Assembly (NCBI GenBank): GCA_001443545.1
Contig: LMAD01000001.1
Location: 124,001 to 188,000, forward strand
Reading direction: 5' to 3'
Length of the DNA stretch: 64,000 bases
From: Acidimicrobiaceae bacterium RAAP-2
Lineage (GTDB): Bacteria > Actinomycetota > Acidimicrobiia > Acidimicrobiales > RAAP-2
The position numbers and the translations under genes were made by a program. The stretch's first letter is position 1; every line of letters begins with the position of its first letter. The notes under the pieces are model-generated. The model saw only the letters and a program-made list of their open reading frames with translations, had not been told where the DNA came from and searched no databases. Below are positions 16,740 to 26,234 of the stretch, one piece after another.

Positions 16740-17557
16740 CCAATATCGCCATTATCTTCTCGGTCGCTTGGATCCTCATTGTGATGTCTGGGGTTCTCGT
16801 CGATTTGACTGAAGGTCGTTTCGACACCACGGTGAGCGACAACCGCCGTGCCCGAAAGGTGAAAACGCAACTTCGCGTAATGCGAAAGGTGATCACCGTC
16901 GTCATTGTTGTGGTTGCTGTCCTGTCCGCGCTGACCTCTTTCTCGCAAGGTCGTTCCATCGCCACCAGCGTTCTCGCCTCGGCTGGTGTGTTGGGACTCG
17001 TGATCGGCATCGCCGGACAATCGACGATCGGCAATCTCATTGCTGGTGTTCAGATTGCGTTTTCGGACGCCCTACGCATTGATGACGTGGTCGTCGTCAA
17101 TGGCGAATGGGGAACAATCGAAGAGATCACGCTGACTTACGTCGTCGTAGCCATCTGGGACCAGCGACGCCTCGTCCTACCGGTGTCATACTTCGTGACG
17201 ACACCCTTCGAGAACTGGACCCGATCGAGTTCCCAGATCCTCGGTACGGTAATGCTGTTCTGTGACTACACGGTACCCGTCGAGGAAGTGCGGCGAGAAC
17301 TACTGGATTTCGTGGAAACGAATTCGCTATGGGACCATCGCGCCGCTTCGCTTCAGGTGGTTGACGCAACCGAGCATTCCGTCCAATTGCGCGCATTGGT
17401 CTCCGCGGCCACCTCGAGCCAAGCGTGGGACCTCCGATGCGCGGTTCGCGAACATCTCGTCGCTCACCTTCGCGACCATCACCCTTCGGCACTACCGAGA
17501 ACGCGTATTGAAGTTCCAACAACACCCCCAATCAGCGGGACCGACGACCCGCAGTAG
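16736..17557 (+). CDS. MscS-family mechanosensitive channel core
   Basis: A 273-aa protein. Two hydrophobic spans (residues about 4-24 and 50-68) precede the pore helix region SVLASAGVLGLVIGIAGQS, then the beta domain (FSDALRIDDVVVVNGEWGTIEEITLTYV) and the alpha/beta cytoplasmic part. It would open on membrane tension to release solutes. The TTG start and 4-bp overlap with the upstream ORF are unusual; the complete channel probably needs the upstream span. Confidence 0.8.
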   Translation: MTNIAIIFSVAWILIVMSGVLVDLTEGRFDTTVSDNRRARKVKTQLRVMRKVITVVIVVVAVLSALTSFSQGRSIATSVLASAGVLGLVIGIAGQSTIGNLIAGVQIAFSDALRIDDVVVVNGEWGTIEEITLTYVVVAIWDQRRLVLPVSYFVTTPFENWTRSSSQILGTVMLFCDYTVPVEEVRRELLDFVETNSLWDHRAASLQVVDATEHSVQLRALVSAATSSQAWDLRCAVREHLVAHLRDHHPSALPRTRIEVPTTPPISGTDDPQ

Positions 17558-18237
17558 CGTCCATCCACTCCATCACCTCTGCGCTTTCAGCATCGGGCTT
17601 CCCTCTTACTCCGATAGCGGCTGAGGACCGTACCGGACTCCATGGCAAGGATCCAGTAGGAGCGACGGTGCTGGCCGCGGTCTTGCCTGAGCGTAAGTCG
17701 ACCCACATCTGACGGAACGGAGGCGTGTTCACCGCGCCAGTCAGTCCGCCTGCGTATCGGAGATTACGGTCTTCTCCATCGTTCAGCCCACCAATGATTC
17801 ACGCCCACCTTCTTGGTAGCCGCACGACGTTGACCAGTCGAAATCTTCATCCAACGTACGTAGACGAGAACGCAACCTGATGGCCCCGTCACTACGCGAC
17901 AGTGCTGGTCAAGGTAGTGAATCCGAGCCCCGCGAGTCCACGCATACGTTTTCAATGAGTCGACTCGCACGTCTCCAACTGTGCACTAGGACGATAGGGT
18001 ATCCAGGGTCGTAGGCAATTCAACTGGAAAGGCTCAGGGACGCCGCCTGCCAGATTCTCGTAACGTGACCGAGGGATATCAAACTCGCACGAACACAACA
18101 TGGGCGACGAAGGTGACCGAGGTAGCAGCCGAACGAAAGTTGGTAGGGCCAGTGAGTTTTCTTGTTCGCCTCGACAAGCAGCATCCGAACCATAGGCAAC
18201 GCGGTTCAGCTTGCGAAATCCTCGCCGGGGTAGATCA
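17558..18237. other. Gene-free stretch of about 680 bp
   Basis: Only short ORFs on the minus strand (17532-17732, 17764-17970) without ribosome-binding sites or motifs I recognise. The sequence looks like eroded DNA. Close to 18227 a GGGG run serves as the ribosome-binding site of the next gene. Confidence 0.45.
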
Positions 18238-20634
18238 GTGATTCAGCATCCCTTCTATTCCACGGAACCATGGTGCTTGCGCGAGACCAGTTTGGATCTC
18301 GATGTCCTGGCCCAGAGTGAGTCGGTATTCGCGTTGTCCAATGGACACATCGGCTGGCGCGGCAACCTCGATGAGGGGGATCCCCACGGTCTTTCGGGAT
18401 CGTATTTGAATGGCGTTCACGAACTTCGCCCGCTCCCCTACGCCGAGTCTGGCTACGGATATCCAGAACAAGATCAGGTGATGATCAACGTCACCGACGG
18501 AAAGATCATCCGTCTGCTCGTCGACGATGAACCGTTCGATATCCGCTACGGCGAACTACACCAACACGAGCGTTGCTTGGATCTACGCACGGGAGTGCTT
18601 GATCGACGCGTTGAGTGGTCATCCCCGTCCGGACGGCGGGTTCGAGTGACGTCGAAGCGAATAGTCTCCTTCGTCCAGCGATCGGTTGCCGCGATTTACT
18701 ACGACGTCGAAGCCGTCGATCAACAGGTGCGCGTCGTCGTCCAGTCAGAGTTGGTCGCCAACGAACCGGCACCGCCCACGAGTAACGACCCGCGAGTGTC
18801 GGCGACAATCAACGTTCCTCTTCAAGGTGAGTTCCACGCCCACGAGGGACTTCGGTGCGAACTGCTGCACAGCACCAATTTCAGCGAGCTGATGATGGCC
18901 ACCGCCATGGATCATGAAGTCGATGGACCGCCTTCGATGAAGGTTCATTCCGAGAGTTTCGACGATCTGGGACGAGTGACCGTAACGGTCTCGCTCGAAG
19001 CGGGTGAGCACCTGCGCCTCATCAAGTACGTCACCTACGGATGGTCCGCGGAGCGATCGAGGGAGGCGCTACGCGACCAGGTGGATGGCGCACTCGTCGC
19101 GGCATGCGACACCGGTTGGGACGGACTGTGCGCACAACAGCTCGATTTCCTGACCGATTTCTGGGATCGCGCGGACGTTGCGATCGATGGCGACGACGAG
19201 ATCCAACAAGCCGTTCGGTTCTCCCTCTTTCACGTGCTGGCGGCGTCCGCGCGAAGTGAGCGACGCGCTATCCCCGCAAAGGGTCTCACCGGCAATGGCT
19301 ACGACGGGCACGCGTTCTGGGATAGCGAGACCTTCGTGCTGTCGGTACTCACCTACACCATGCCCGAGGCTGTCGCCCACGCGTTGCATTGGCGCTACGA
19401 CACGCTCCCCGCGGCGATGAAACGAGCACAGAGCCTCGGCCTCGACGGTGCGGCGTTCCCGTGGCGCACGATTGGTGGCCAAGAGTGCTCCGCCTACTGG
19501 CCCGCGGGCACGGCGGCGTTCCACGTAGGCGCTGACGTCGCCGATGCCGTCATCCGGTACTTGCACGCCACCGGCGACGGCGAGTTCGAGGCGACCGTTG
19601 GCTCGGACCTGTTGATCGCCACGGCGAGATTGTGGTTCTCACTCGGACATTTTGATCCCGTCGGCGGATTCCGCATCGACGGGGTAACCGGTCCCGACGA
19701 GTACAGCGCCATTGCCGACAACAACATCTACACGAATCTGATGGCTCAGCGGAATCTCCTCGCGGCGGCCGACGCCGCCGAGCGCAACGAAGAGAGGGCG
19801 CGCGAGCTCAAGGTGGAGATGGAGGAGATTGCTAGGTGGCGTCGCGCGGCGCAGGCCATGATCGTGCCTTTCGATAACACGGTCGGAGTCCACTCTCAGA
19901 GCGAGCGCTTCACCGACCACGAGGTCTGGGACTTCGAGGCCACCACGGCCGAGGAGTATCCGCTCCTGTTGCACTTTGCGTATTTCGATTTGTATCGCAA
20001 ACAGGTGGTCAAACAAGCTGACCTGGTGTTAGCGATGTTCCTACGAGGTGACGCGTTCACGGAGGAGCAGAAGAGGTCCAACTTCGAGTACTACGAGAAA
20101 CTCACCGTACGTGACTCGTCCCTGTCGGCCTGTTGTCAATCGGTGATTGCGGCGGAGGTGGGCCACGTGTCGTTGGCCTACGACTACCTCGCCGAAGCCG
20201 CCCTCATGGACCTCGACGACCTCGAACACAACACTCGCGACGGTTTGCACATGGCGTCGCTCGCCGGAACATGGATTGGTCTGGTGGCTGGCCTAGGAGG
20301 GATGCGCGCAAGCGGGCCGACACTTAAGTTCGCGCCACGATTACCCGACGGGATCAGTCGCCTCTCGTTCAACGTCGAGTTTCTGGGTCGGCGCCTTCAC
20401 GTCGACGCCTCGCCGACCACGACGAGTTACGTACTGAAGCAAGGGGACGACCTCGAGATTTCGCACTTCGGCGATACCTTCATTGTCTCGGTAAAACAAG
20501 CGTCGACCTTCGAGACAGTTCGTGACGTCGAGCGAACGACCCTGACGCCGCCGAGCCAACCGTACGGTCGCGAACCAACTCATCGCCTGGCTGACCCGGC
20601 GAAGCGCGAAGAGAAGCACGAGGAGACACCATGA
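18238..20634 (+). CDS. Glycoside hydrolase family 65 disaccharide phosphorylase
   Basis: A 798-aa enzyme of the maltose/trehalose/kojibiose phosphorylase family, which splits an alpha-glucoside with phosphate to give beta-glucose 1-phosphate. The catalytic-acid motif DGVTGPDEYSAIADNNIYTN lies near residues 480-500; the barrel entrance KGLTGNGYDGHAFWDSE and FPWRTIGGQECSAYWPAGTAAFH are also family-typical. The exact disaccharide cannot be read. GTG at 18238 has GGGG 7 bp upstream; a TTG at 18211 in frame is less likely. It overlaps the phosphoglucomutase gene by ATGA, the normal partner. Confidence 0.9.
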   Translation: MIQHPFYSTEPWCLRETSLDLDVLAQSESVFALSNGHIGWRGNLDEGDPHGLSGSYLNGVHELRPLPYAESGYGYPEQDQVMINVTDGKIIRLLVDDEPFDIRYGELHQHERCLDLRTGVLDRRVEWSSPSGRRVRVTSKRIVSFVQRSVAAIYYDVEAVDQQVRVVVQSELVANEPAPPTSNDPRVSATINVPLQGEFHAHEGLRCELLHSTNFSELMMATAMDHEVDGPPSMKVHSESFDDLGRVTVTVSLEAGEHLRLIKYVTYGWSAERSREALRDQVDGALVAACDTGWDGLCAQQLDFLTDFWDRADVAIDGDDEIQQAVRFSLFHVLAASARSERRAIPAKGLTGNGYDGHAFWDSETFVLSVLTYTMPEAVAHALHWRYDTLPAAMKRAQSLGLDGAAFPWRTIGGQECSAYWPAGTAAFHVGADVADAVIRYLHATGDGEFEATVGSDLLIATARLWFSLGHFDPVGGFRIDGVTGPDEYSAIADNNIYTNLMAQRNLLAAADAAERNEERARELKVEMEEIARWRRAAQAMIVPFDNTVGVHSQSERFTDHEVWDFEATTAEEYPLLLHFAYFDLYRKQVVKQADLVLAMFLRGDAFTEEQKRSNFEYYEKLTVRDSSLSACCQSVIAAEVGHVSLAYDYLAEAALMDLDDLEHNTRDGLHMASLAGTWIGLVAGLGGMRASGPTLKFAPRLPDGISRLSFNVEFLGRRLHVDASPTTTSYVLKQGDDLEISHFGDTFIVSVKQASTFETVRDVERTTLTPPSQPYGREPTHRLADPAKREEKHEETP

Positions 20635-21422
20635 GTGAAAGTCGGCCACCACAGTCTGGCGCGCAAGTTGATCTCGGTGCGTACGACGCCTGGCTCTTCG
20701 ACATGGACGGAGTCTTGACCAAGACTGCCGCCGTGCACGCCGCGGCTTGGAAGCAGGCCTTCGACGAATTCCTCCAACGCGAGGCCACGAGTAGTGACGC
20801 GCCGTTCGTACCTTTCGACATTGAAGGCGACTACGAGAAGTACGTCGACGGCGAACCTCGCGAGGACGGAGTGCGCAATTTTCTCGCGTCGCGGGCTATC
20901 AAGCTCCCGGAGGGTTCCGACGGCGATTCCGGTGACGTGCGCAGTGTGAGGGGACTGGGCAATCGTAAGAACGATCTAGTTCTCGAAGTTATGAAGCGAG
21001 ACGGCGTCGCTCTCTTCGAGGGGGTCACCGCTTTGGTGAGCGAGTTGCGTCGACGCAACGTCAAGGTCGCCGTCATCTCCGCGAGTGAAAACACCAAGGC
21101 CGCCCTCGGCGCCGCCGGCATTCTCGCACTGTTCGACACCATCGTCGACGGGATTGTCGTAAAGGAACGTCACCTCGCGGGCAAACCGGCCCCCGACAGC
21201 TTCCTCGAGGGTGCGCGGGCCCTCGGCGTCGAGCCCGATCGCTGCGTGGTACTCGAAGACGCCCTCTCGGGCGTGGAAGCCGGTCGCGCTGGACACTTCG
21301 CGCTCGTCATCGGAGTCGATCATCACGACGCACCCGACGTGCACGACTACGCAGACGACCTGCACCAGCACGGCGCCGATGTGGTGGTGACCAGTCTCGC
21401 GGAGTTACGCGGAGAATTGTAG
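20631..21422 (+). CDS. pgmB: Beta-phosphoglucomutase (HAD family)
   Basis: A 263-aa HAD-superfamily enzyme that turns beta-glucose 1-phosphate into glucose 6-phosphate. The nucleophile motif FDMDGVLT is at residues 23-30, motif II Ser in AVISASE, the Lys in AGKPAPD and motif IV VLEDALSGVEAG. An insert of about 40 residues in the cap (DIEGDYEKYVDGEPREDG) is typical of the actinobacterial longer type. The start overlaps the phosphorylase stop (ATGA), so the two are co-translated. Confidence 0.9.
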   Translation: MSESRPPQSGAQVDLGAYDAWLFDMDGVLTKTAAVHAAAWKQAFDEFLQREATSSDAPFVPFDIEGDYEKYVDGEPREDGVRNFLASRAIKLPEGSDGDSGDVRSVRGLGNRKNDLVLEVMKRDGVALFEGVTALVSELRRRNVKVAVISASENTKAALGAAGILALFDTIVDGIVVKERHLAGKPAPDSFLEGARALGVEPDRCVVLEDALSGVEAGRAGHFALVIGVDHHDAPDVHDYADDLHQHGADVVVTSLAELRGEL

Positions 21423-21645
21423 ACACCTGCACGTCGAGCTCGCCTATGCCACCGTCACTGTGAGCGGCGGAACTTCGGTCAACAACTCAGTGATACCGCA
21501 CGAATCGATCGACCGCGTGCGCGAAACCCTCGTCATCGTTCGACTTCGTCACCCTCGACGATATTGCGTTCTTCGTTGATGCCAAGTATCTTCTTGATTG
21601 TCGCTCCAGAACCCCGGTGATGTCCATCTACCGAGGGGAATTGCC

Positions 21646-21831
21646 ATGAACGAGACGCCCTTACAAGGTGACGGCAACTTGGAATCCAATGCCGTAGACC
21701 AGTTGATACAACGAGTTTGGAATCGTTTTGCCGCGCTCGGCAGTCACGCCGAGAATATTGAAGATGACCGTCTCGACGGAACGCGAGATTTGAGCGCAGA
21801 CGATGATGATGGACACCAAGTCATCTCTTAG
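21646..21831 (+). CDS. Possible small acidic protein
   Basis: A 61-aa ORF with GAGGGG 7 bp before its ATG. It is rich in Asp, Glu and Gln and ends with SADDDDGHQVIS. I recognise no family. The context is a gene-poor region of about 870 bp between pgmB and the GGDEF/EAL gene, so it may be spurious. Confidence 0.3.
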   Translation: MNETPLQGDGNLESNAVDQLIQRVWNRFAALGSHAENIEDDRLDGTRDLSADDDDGHQVIS

Positions 21832-21874
21832 GTAATCAACCGGCGCTTTCGTCAGGTTTTCGAGCGTCGTCCAC

Positions 21875-22043
21875 ACGCTTCGAGAATGTGCGCCGGAAAT
21901 GGTCTGCTTCTGACCTGGCGACGGACGCGAACTTGGGTCCGGCTACCATCAGTGCCCCGCGCTGGCCAGTCGACCAGTGGCGGCTTCCTTCTGTGGCTCT
22001 GATCCAGGACTTTACGAAGTCCACCGCCAGACGAGATCATCGA
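21875..22043 (+). pseudogene. Eroded helix-turn-helix gene fragment, repeat copy A
   Basis: This 169-bp segment is repeated directly at 30196-30363; by eye roughly four in five bases match, with a few small indels. In the plus strand both copies translate piecewise to a helix-turn-helix: KWSASDLA, then GPATIS, and in a shifted frame RTLRSPPPDEIID, which looks like the end of an XRE-type HTH. Frame changes and no start or ribosome-binding site indicate decay. Confidence 0.55.
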
Positions 22044-22292
22044 CGGGCCTACGTAGTGGTGGCCTGTGAGCTGGCGGTGTTGGTAGAGCCGACGCACCAG
22101 ACACCAACTGGCGTTGGCCACCTGCACAACTCAAAATCGAATCGGTGTCGAAGAAGGGTTCCGTCAACCATTAGTGGAGACCGTAACTTGGCGCATGCCC
22201 AGTAGGAGCCCGGTCCCGATATGCTCAAAAGTGCTGATACTTTCAGCTGACCGCTCGGACCCTGCGGATGTCGACGTGGGGTTGGAGGGTTT

Positions 22293-24167
22293 GTGCCGCA
22301 AAAAGAGCAGCTTTCAGATGTGCTGAGCGAGTTCGCTCGTACGATGGTGACGGACTTTCCCATTCAGCGCATCCTTGACCGGCTGGTGGAGCGGATAGTA
22401 GAGATTCTGCCGATCACCGGCGCGGGGGTGACCCTCATCACACCCGGTGCCGATCCCCGCTACGTCGCCGCATCGGATGAGTCGGCGTTGCAATTCGAAA
22501 AACTACAGACCGAGTTGGGCGAGGGTCCCTGCCTGCTGGCTTACAACTCGGGAGAAGCGGTCTCCGTAGCCGACCTGTGCGAGGAGGGCCGCTTCCCGAC
22601 GTTCGCGAGCCGTGCACTCGATGCAGGGCTAAGAGCGGTGTTCACGTTCCCGTTGCGCAGCGGGACCGACCGGCTCGGCGCGCTGGACCTGTACCGCGAC
22701 CAGCCTGGTCCACTAGGGGAAGAGACGACGACGGCGGCCCAGACTCTCGCGGACGTCGCTGCTGCTTACCTTCTCAATGCTCAGGCTCGGGCAGAACTGT
22801 CGGAAACCTCTGCGCGGTCGCACTACAGTTCGCTGCACGATGCTCTCACGGGACTGCCGAACCGGGTGCTCCTGTTGGAATTGCTCGAGTTCACTCTCCT
22901 TCGAGCAATCAGATCCGAAAGGTTGCCGGCGATCCTCTTCGCCGACCTCGACCAATTCAAAGCGGTCAATGACACGTATGGTCACCGCGTCGGCGACGAA
23001 CTGTTAACTGCGGTGGCCGAACGTCTGGGCGACCTGCTCCGTCCGAGTGACGTACTGGGGCGACTGTCCGGTGACGAGTTCGTCATGGTGTGCGAGGACA
23101 TCGATCATCCGCCGCAAGTGGTCGCGATCGCAGAACGTATCTCGAGCGCGCTGGGGGCGCCGTACAATCTGTCGTGCGGTCCCGTAGTCATGTCCGCCAG
23201 TGTGGGTATCGCCATTGCCGATCACGGTGAGAGCGCCGAAGATGTTCTTCATCGAGCGGACATGGCGATGTACCAGGCCAAATCCAAAGGTCGCGGGCGT
23301 CACCACATTATCGACGTGCACGAGCAAAAGGAATCTGACCGACGCACCGCGCTGAAGTTCGACCTGCGCACCGCGGTGGAGAACCAGGAACTGCACGTCG
23401 ACTACCAACCCATCGTCAACACGACGGATCGGCACATCATCGGGTTCGAGGCTCTTCTACGTTGGACTCACCCGACCTACGGTCCAATCTCACCGTCCGT
23501 GTTTATTCCCCTGGCCGAAGAGGGCGGACTGATCGGCGCCATCGGCGCGTGGGTCCTCTCTCAGGCGTGCGAGGATCGTCGTCGTTGGTCGGACGTCGAC
23601 TCAGCCGTGTCTCTCGGGGTATCGGTCAACATCTCGCCCTTCCAGCTCGTGGAGTCGGGCTTCGTCGAGTCAGTCATAGCAATTCTGGGGGGTTCGAATA
23701 CCGGGACCGAACCCGCGCTCCTCACCTTGGAGGTGACCGAGAGCGTGCTGCTCCACGACAGTGCGCGAGCGCTACTCGTCCTGGGCGAACTCAAGCAGAT
23801 CGGCGTGAACCTCTCACTCGACGACTTCGGCACCGGATACTCCTCACTCAACTACCTCGACCGATTCCCAGCGGACATCCTCAAGATTGACCAGACGTTC
23901 ATCGAACGGCTCGAACAGGGACAATCGAGCCAAGCCATCGTCGCCTCGATTGTCTCGCTCAGCCGCACACTTGGAATCAAGGTGGTAGCGGAAGGAGTCG
24001 AGACACTCGAGCAGCACGAGTTTCTCTCCGAGATCGATTGTGATGCTTGCCAGGGCTTCTATTTTTCTCAACCCATGCCCTCGCACGAGATCGGCATCCT
24101 CATCGACCGGCCCGATGCCAACGGCGCCGTGCGCCTGCCGGTCTATGCCGGGTCTGACCCGGCATAG
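22293..24167 (+). CDS. GAF-GGDEF-EAL cyclic-di-GMP signalling protein
   Basis: A 624-aa cytoplasmic protein. GAF domain at about residues 10-165, GGDEF domain about 180-345 with SGDEF near 259, EAL domain about 360-610 with EALLRW near 385, SVNISPFQL, LEVTES, LDDFGTGYSSL, KIDQTFI and AEGVE. All EAL metal and catalytic residues I can place are there, so phosphodiesterase activity is likely; SGDEF is a permitted variant, so cyclase activity is possible too. The GTG start at 22293 has GGAGGG 3-8 bp upstream. Confidence 0.92.
   Translation: MPQKEQLSDVLSEFARTMVTDFPIQRILDRLVERIVEILPITGAGVTLITPGADPRYVAASDESALQFEKLQTELGEGPCLLAYNSGEAVSVADLCEEGRFPTFASRALDAGLRAVFTFPLRSGTDRLGALDLYRDQPGPLGEETTTAAQTLADVAAAYLLNAQARAELSETSARSHYSSLHDALTGLPNRVLLLELLEFTLLRAIRSERLPAILFADLDQFKAVNDTYGHRVGDELLTAVAERLGDLLRPSDVLGRLSGDEFVMVCEDIDHPPQVVAIAERISSALGAPYNLSCGPVVMSASVGIAIADHGESAEDVLHRADMAMYQAKSKGRGRHHIIDVHEQKESDRRTALKFDLRTAVENQELHVDYQPIVNTTDRHIIGFEALLRWTHPTYGPISPSVFIPLAEEGGLIGAIGAWVLSQACEDRRRWSDVDSAVSLGVSVNISPFQLVESGFVESVIAILGGSNTGTEPALLTLEVTESVLLHDSARALLVLGELKQIGVNLSLDDFGTGYSSLNYLDRFPADILKIDQTFIERLEQGQSSQAIVASIVSLSRTLGIKVVAEGVETLEQHEFLSEIDCDACQGFYFSQPMPSHEIGILIDRPDANGAVRLPVYAGSDPA
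24143..24167 (+). terminator. Perfect hairpin containing the stop codon of the GGDEF/EAL gene
   Basis: CTATGCCGGGT (24143-24153) pairs over 11 bp with ACCCGGCATAG (24157-24167) around a 3-base loop. The TAG stop codon (24165-24167) is the last triplet of the right arm. It probably ends transcription, without a T-run. Confidence 0.6.
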
Positions 24168-24332
24168 TTGAGGACCATCCGGTCCCCTAGCACCATCGCG
24201 ACGACGGGGCCGGCCGCCCACCTGGCCCAGTCGATAGAACGCTAACCGTCGAGGTCGGCAGAGGTATGCAGCACGTGCTGCTACCCGACGGATTATGGAC
24301 CCAACGGCGACGACACGTCCCTCGAAGGGCCT

Positions 24333-24494
24333 CCAGACAGCACGAAGGCCCAGGATTCCCCTGGGCCTTCCACTTCGTTCATGGACTACTTGCCGGCGGG
24401 GCAATTACGGTGATGGGTCACAACGTGATGAGTGCCCAATTTCCCTCGTGAAAGTTTCGACACACCCGAGTCGCACACCCCTCTGCACGCCCTC
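24333..24494 (-). repeat. R element copy 1
   Basis: First of about eight related ~150-bp elements. It has the hairpin GAAGGCCCAGG/CCTGGGCCTTC (24344-24370), a diverged GCCGGCGGGGCAATTACGG block, AGTGCCCAATTTCCCT shared almost exactly with copy 3, and three phased boxes (ACACACCC, GCACACCC, TGCACGCCC). Oriented by the hairpin it points the same way as all other copies. Confidence 0.7.
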
Positions 24495-24551
24495 GCCACA
24501 CTTCCAGCCGTGGCCGTCCCCTTAAGTGGCGGATGAGACCAGCGAGGTCTA

Positions 24552-25421
24552 TCAGACTCTTTCTCCAACGTTGATGCGCGCCAAGTCCGCGCCGACGGTC
24601 ACGCGGCCGCGATATCCACCCTGTCTGACGTCGGACTCGAATTCCACGACGGCAACCTCGTTATCCGGTGCGGGAATGAGGTGCGTCAGTACCAGATGAC
24701 GGACACCAGCTTGCTCCGCCATGCTCCCAAGGGCCACCGTGTCAGCGTGATAGCTGAAGATGGTCTCGAACACAGTGCCGGCAATCGCCGCAGCGAGTGC
24801 CGTCGTACGGCACGCCTCGTGCACCAAGACGTCGGCCTCGGCCGCCAACTGCGCAACTTCGTCGCAGACTCTCGTGTCGCCAGATACGACGACGACGCCG
24901 TCGGGCGTTCGAATCCGATACGCGACCGCGGCCTCCACGGGTTCGTGGTGCACCGCGACCGCGTCGACGCCTACTGTTCCATCCTCACTTCGCCACACCT
25001 CGCTCGGACCGTCAGTCGCGTTGAAGGTGATTAGTTCAAATTGTGGAGGAAGGGCCCCGGTATGGCGCGTGCGCACGGCGATGTCGTCCTCGTAGGGTTC
25101 GAGCATGCGACGGACGAATCGAGCCGTCGGTCCCTCGGGGCAGACGATCACGAGGGGGCCAGTCGAACTCACCTGCTGGTGAAGCCAACGCGACATCGTG
25201 ACATCAGCCACATCCTGAACGTGGTCGCTGTGGTGATGGGTGAGGAAGAGCGCGTCCAAATGGGTCGGGTGAGTACCAGCGTCGACGAGTCGCAGCGCGG
25301 TCGCCCTTCCGGCATCGAATTGAAGCCGTACGTCGCCGCTGCGTACGAAGGTTCCGGCGCCGGCGCGCCCAGGCGACGGGTGTGGTACTCCGGTTCCGGT
25401 GAGGATGACTTCGGTGGTCAC
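24552..25421 (-). CDS. RNase Z-like metallo-beta-lactamase-fold hydrolase
   Basis: A 289-aa MBL-fold protein. The metal motif THHHSDHVQD is at residues 61-70, with VVVSGDTRV and LVHEACR later and a C-terminal THLIP His. It resembles arylsulfatase/RNase Z-like hydrolases. The gene overlaps the TetR gene (ATGA) and stands divergent from an aromatic-degradation cluster, so a hydrolytic step on a pathway intermediate is plausible; a tRNase Z role is unlikely because the exosite is missing. Confidence 0.82.
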   Translation of the reverse strand: MTTEVILTGTGVPHPSPGRAGAGTFVRSGDVRLQFDAGRATALRLVDAGTHPTHLDALFLTHHHSDHVQDVADVTMSRWLHQQVSSTGPLVIVCPEGPTARFVRRMLEPYEDDIAVRTRHTGALPPQFELITFNATDGPSEVWRSEDGTVGVDAVAVHHEPVEAAVAYRIRTPDGVVVVSGDTRVCDEVAQLAAEADVLVHEACRTTALAAAIAGTVFETIFSYHADTVALGSMAEQAGVRHLVLTHLIPAPDNEVAVVEFESDVRQGGYRGRVTVGADLARINVGERV

Positions 25422-26131
25422 GAATCACCTTTCGCTGAACTCGTCACGGCTCCTCGGGACTGCTTCGGCGCTGTCCGATTAGCGCGAGTGCCGGCACTCG
25501 GCCCGAAGAGGATTTCGACCACGGCGTCGGCGTGCGCCTCGATGGCTCTGGGATCCATTGGGTCGATCCCACTCAGACGGCGGCACTCGGGCGCGAGGAC
25601 AAACATCGTCGCCCCGGCGCCGGTGAGGATGTAGTAGAGGTTCGTTGGCGCGATTGCCGGCACCTCGCCGCGCGCCACCAGTTGCGAGAACAGAGAGACC
25701 GTGGTGTCGTACAGCGGCCGAACGTGGGTCTGGACCAACCAATCCATGCGGGTGTTATCGGCCTTGCACTCCTGGGTGATGATCCGGTGCAACTGCGGAT
25801 GGGCGGCGGAAAAGTAGATGAACTCGCGGATCATCAGTTTGGCGATTGAGAGGTCGTCCACGCCGTGTAGGCCATCGCGCCGCGCGCCCAGCGCCTGATT
25901 GAACTGCGAGAACAGTCGGTCGACCGCTGATGTCCAGAGTTCGTCTTTGGAATGGAAATGGTAGTTCAAGAGTGGCTGCGTGACGCCGGCGCGCGCCGCA
26001 ATCTCCCGAGTAGTCGCCCCCTCGTAGGACCGGTCTGCGAACAGATCCAATGCCGCGTCGAGAATACGATCACGTGTCCCGTTCGCCGAAGGCCGTTGCT
26101 GGCGTGGCGCAGTAGCCACTGAAATTGTCAC
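25418..26131 (-). CDS. TetR-family transcriptional regulator
   Basis: A 237-aa regulator. The N-terminal HTH (residues about 17-62: TRDRILDAALDLFADRSYEG ... GVTQPLLNYHFHSKDELW) is a textbook TetR domain; the C-terminal ligand domain is not assignable. It is divergent from the monooxygenase-FAH-dioxygenase operon and probably represses it and itself until an aromatic ligand binds. It is co-transcribed with the MBL-fold gene. Confidence 0.88.
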   Translation of the reverse strand: MTISVATAPRQQRPSANGTRDRILDAALDLFADRSYEGATTREIAARAGVTQPLLNYHFHSKDELWTSAVDRLFSQFNQALGARRDGLHGVDDLSIAKLMIREFIYFSAAHPQLHRIITQECKADNTRMDWLVQTHVRPLYDTTVSLFSQLVARGEVPAIAPTNLYYILTGAGATMFVLAPECRRLSGIDPMDPRAIEAHADAVVEILFGPSAGTRANRTAPKQSRGAVTSSAKGDS

Positions 26132-26234
26132 GGTTTCATTCTATTCATTTGATTAGGTATTGACAGTGATACTTATCGTCTGATAAAAATTCCGCGATGG
26201 GCCGGACGCCCACGTGGGCGACGAGGAGCGGCAA
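26132..26234. promoter_or_regulatory. Divergent promoter region of the TetR gene and the aromatic operon
   Basis: AT-rich 100 bp. TTGACA (26160-26165) and a GATAAA box near 26182-26187 could drive the plus-strand operon. GTAT...ATAC (26157-26172) is a weak dyad and candidate TetR operator. GAGGAG (26223-26228) is the ribosome-binding site that fixes the monooxygenase GTG start at 26235. Confidence 0.5.

Noticed and set aside
17532..17970. Two minus-strand ORFs as a recombinase remnant
   Set aside because: No catalytic residues or family pattern can be named, so they were left as unexplained intergenic DNA.
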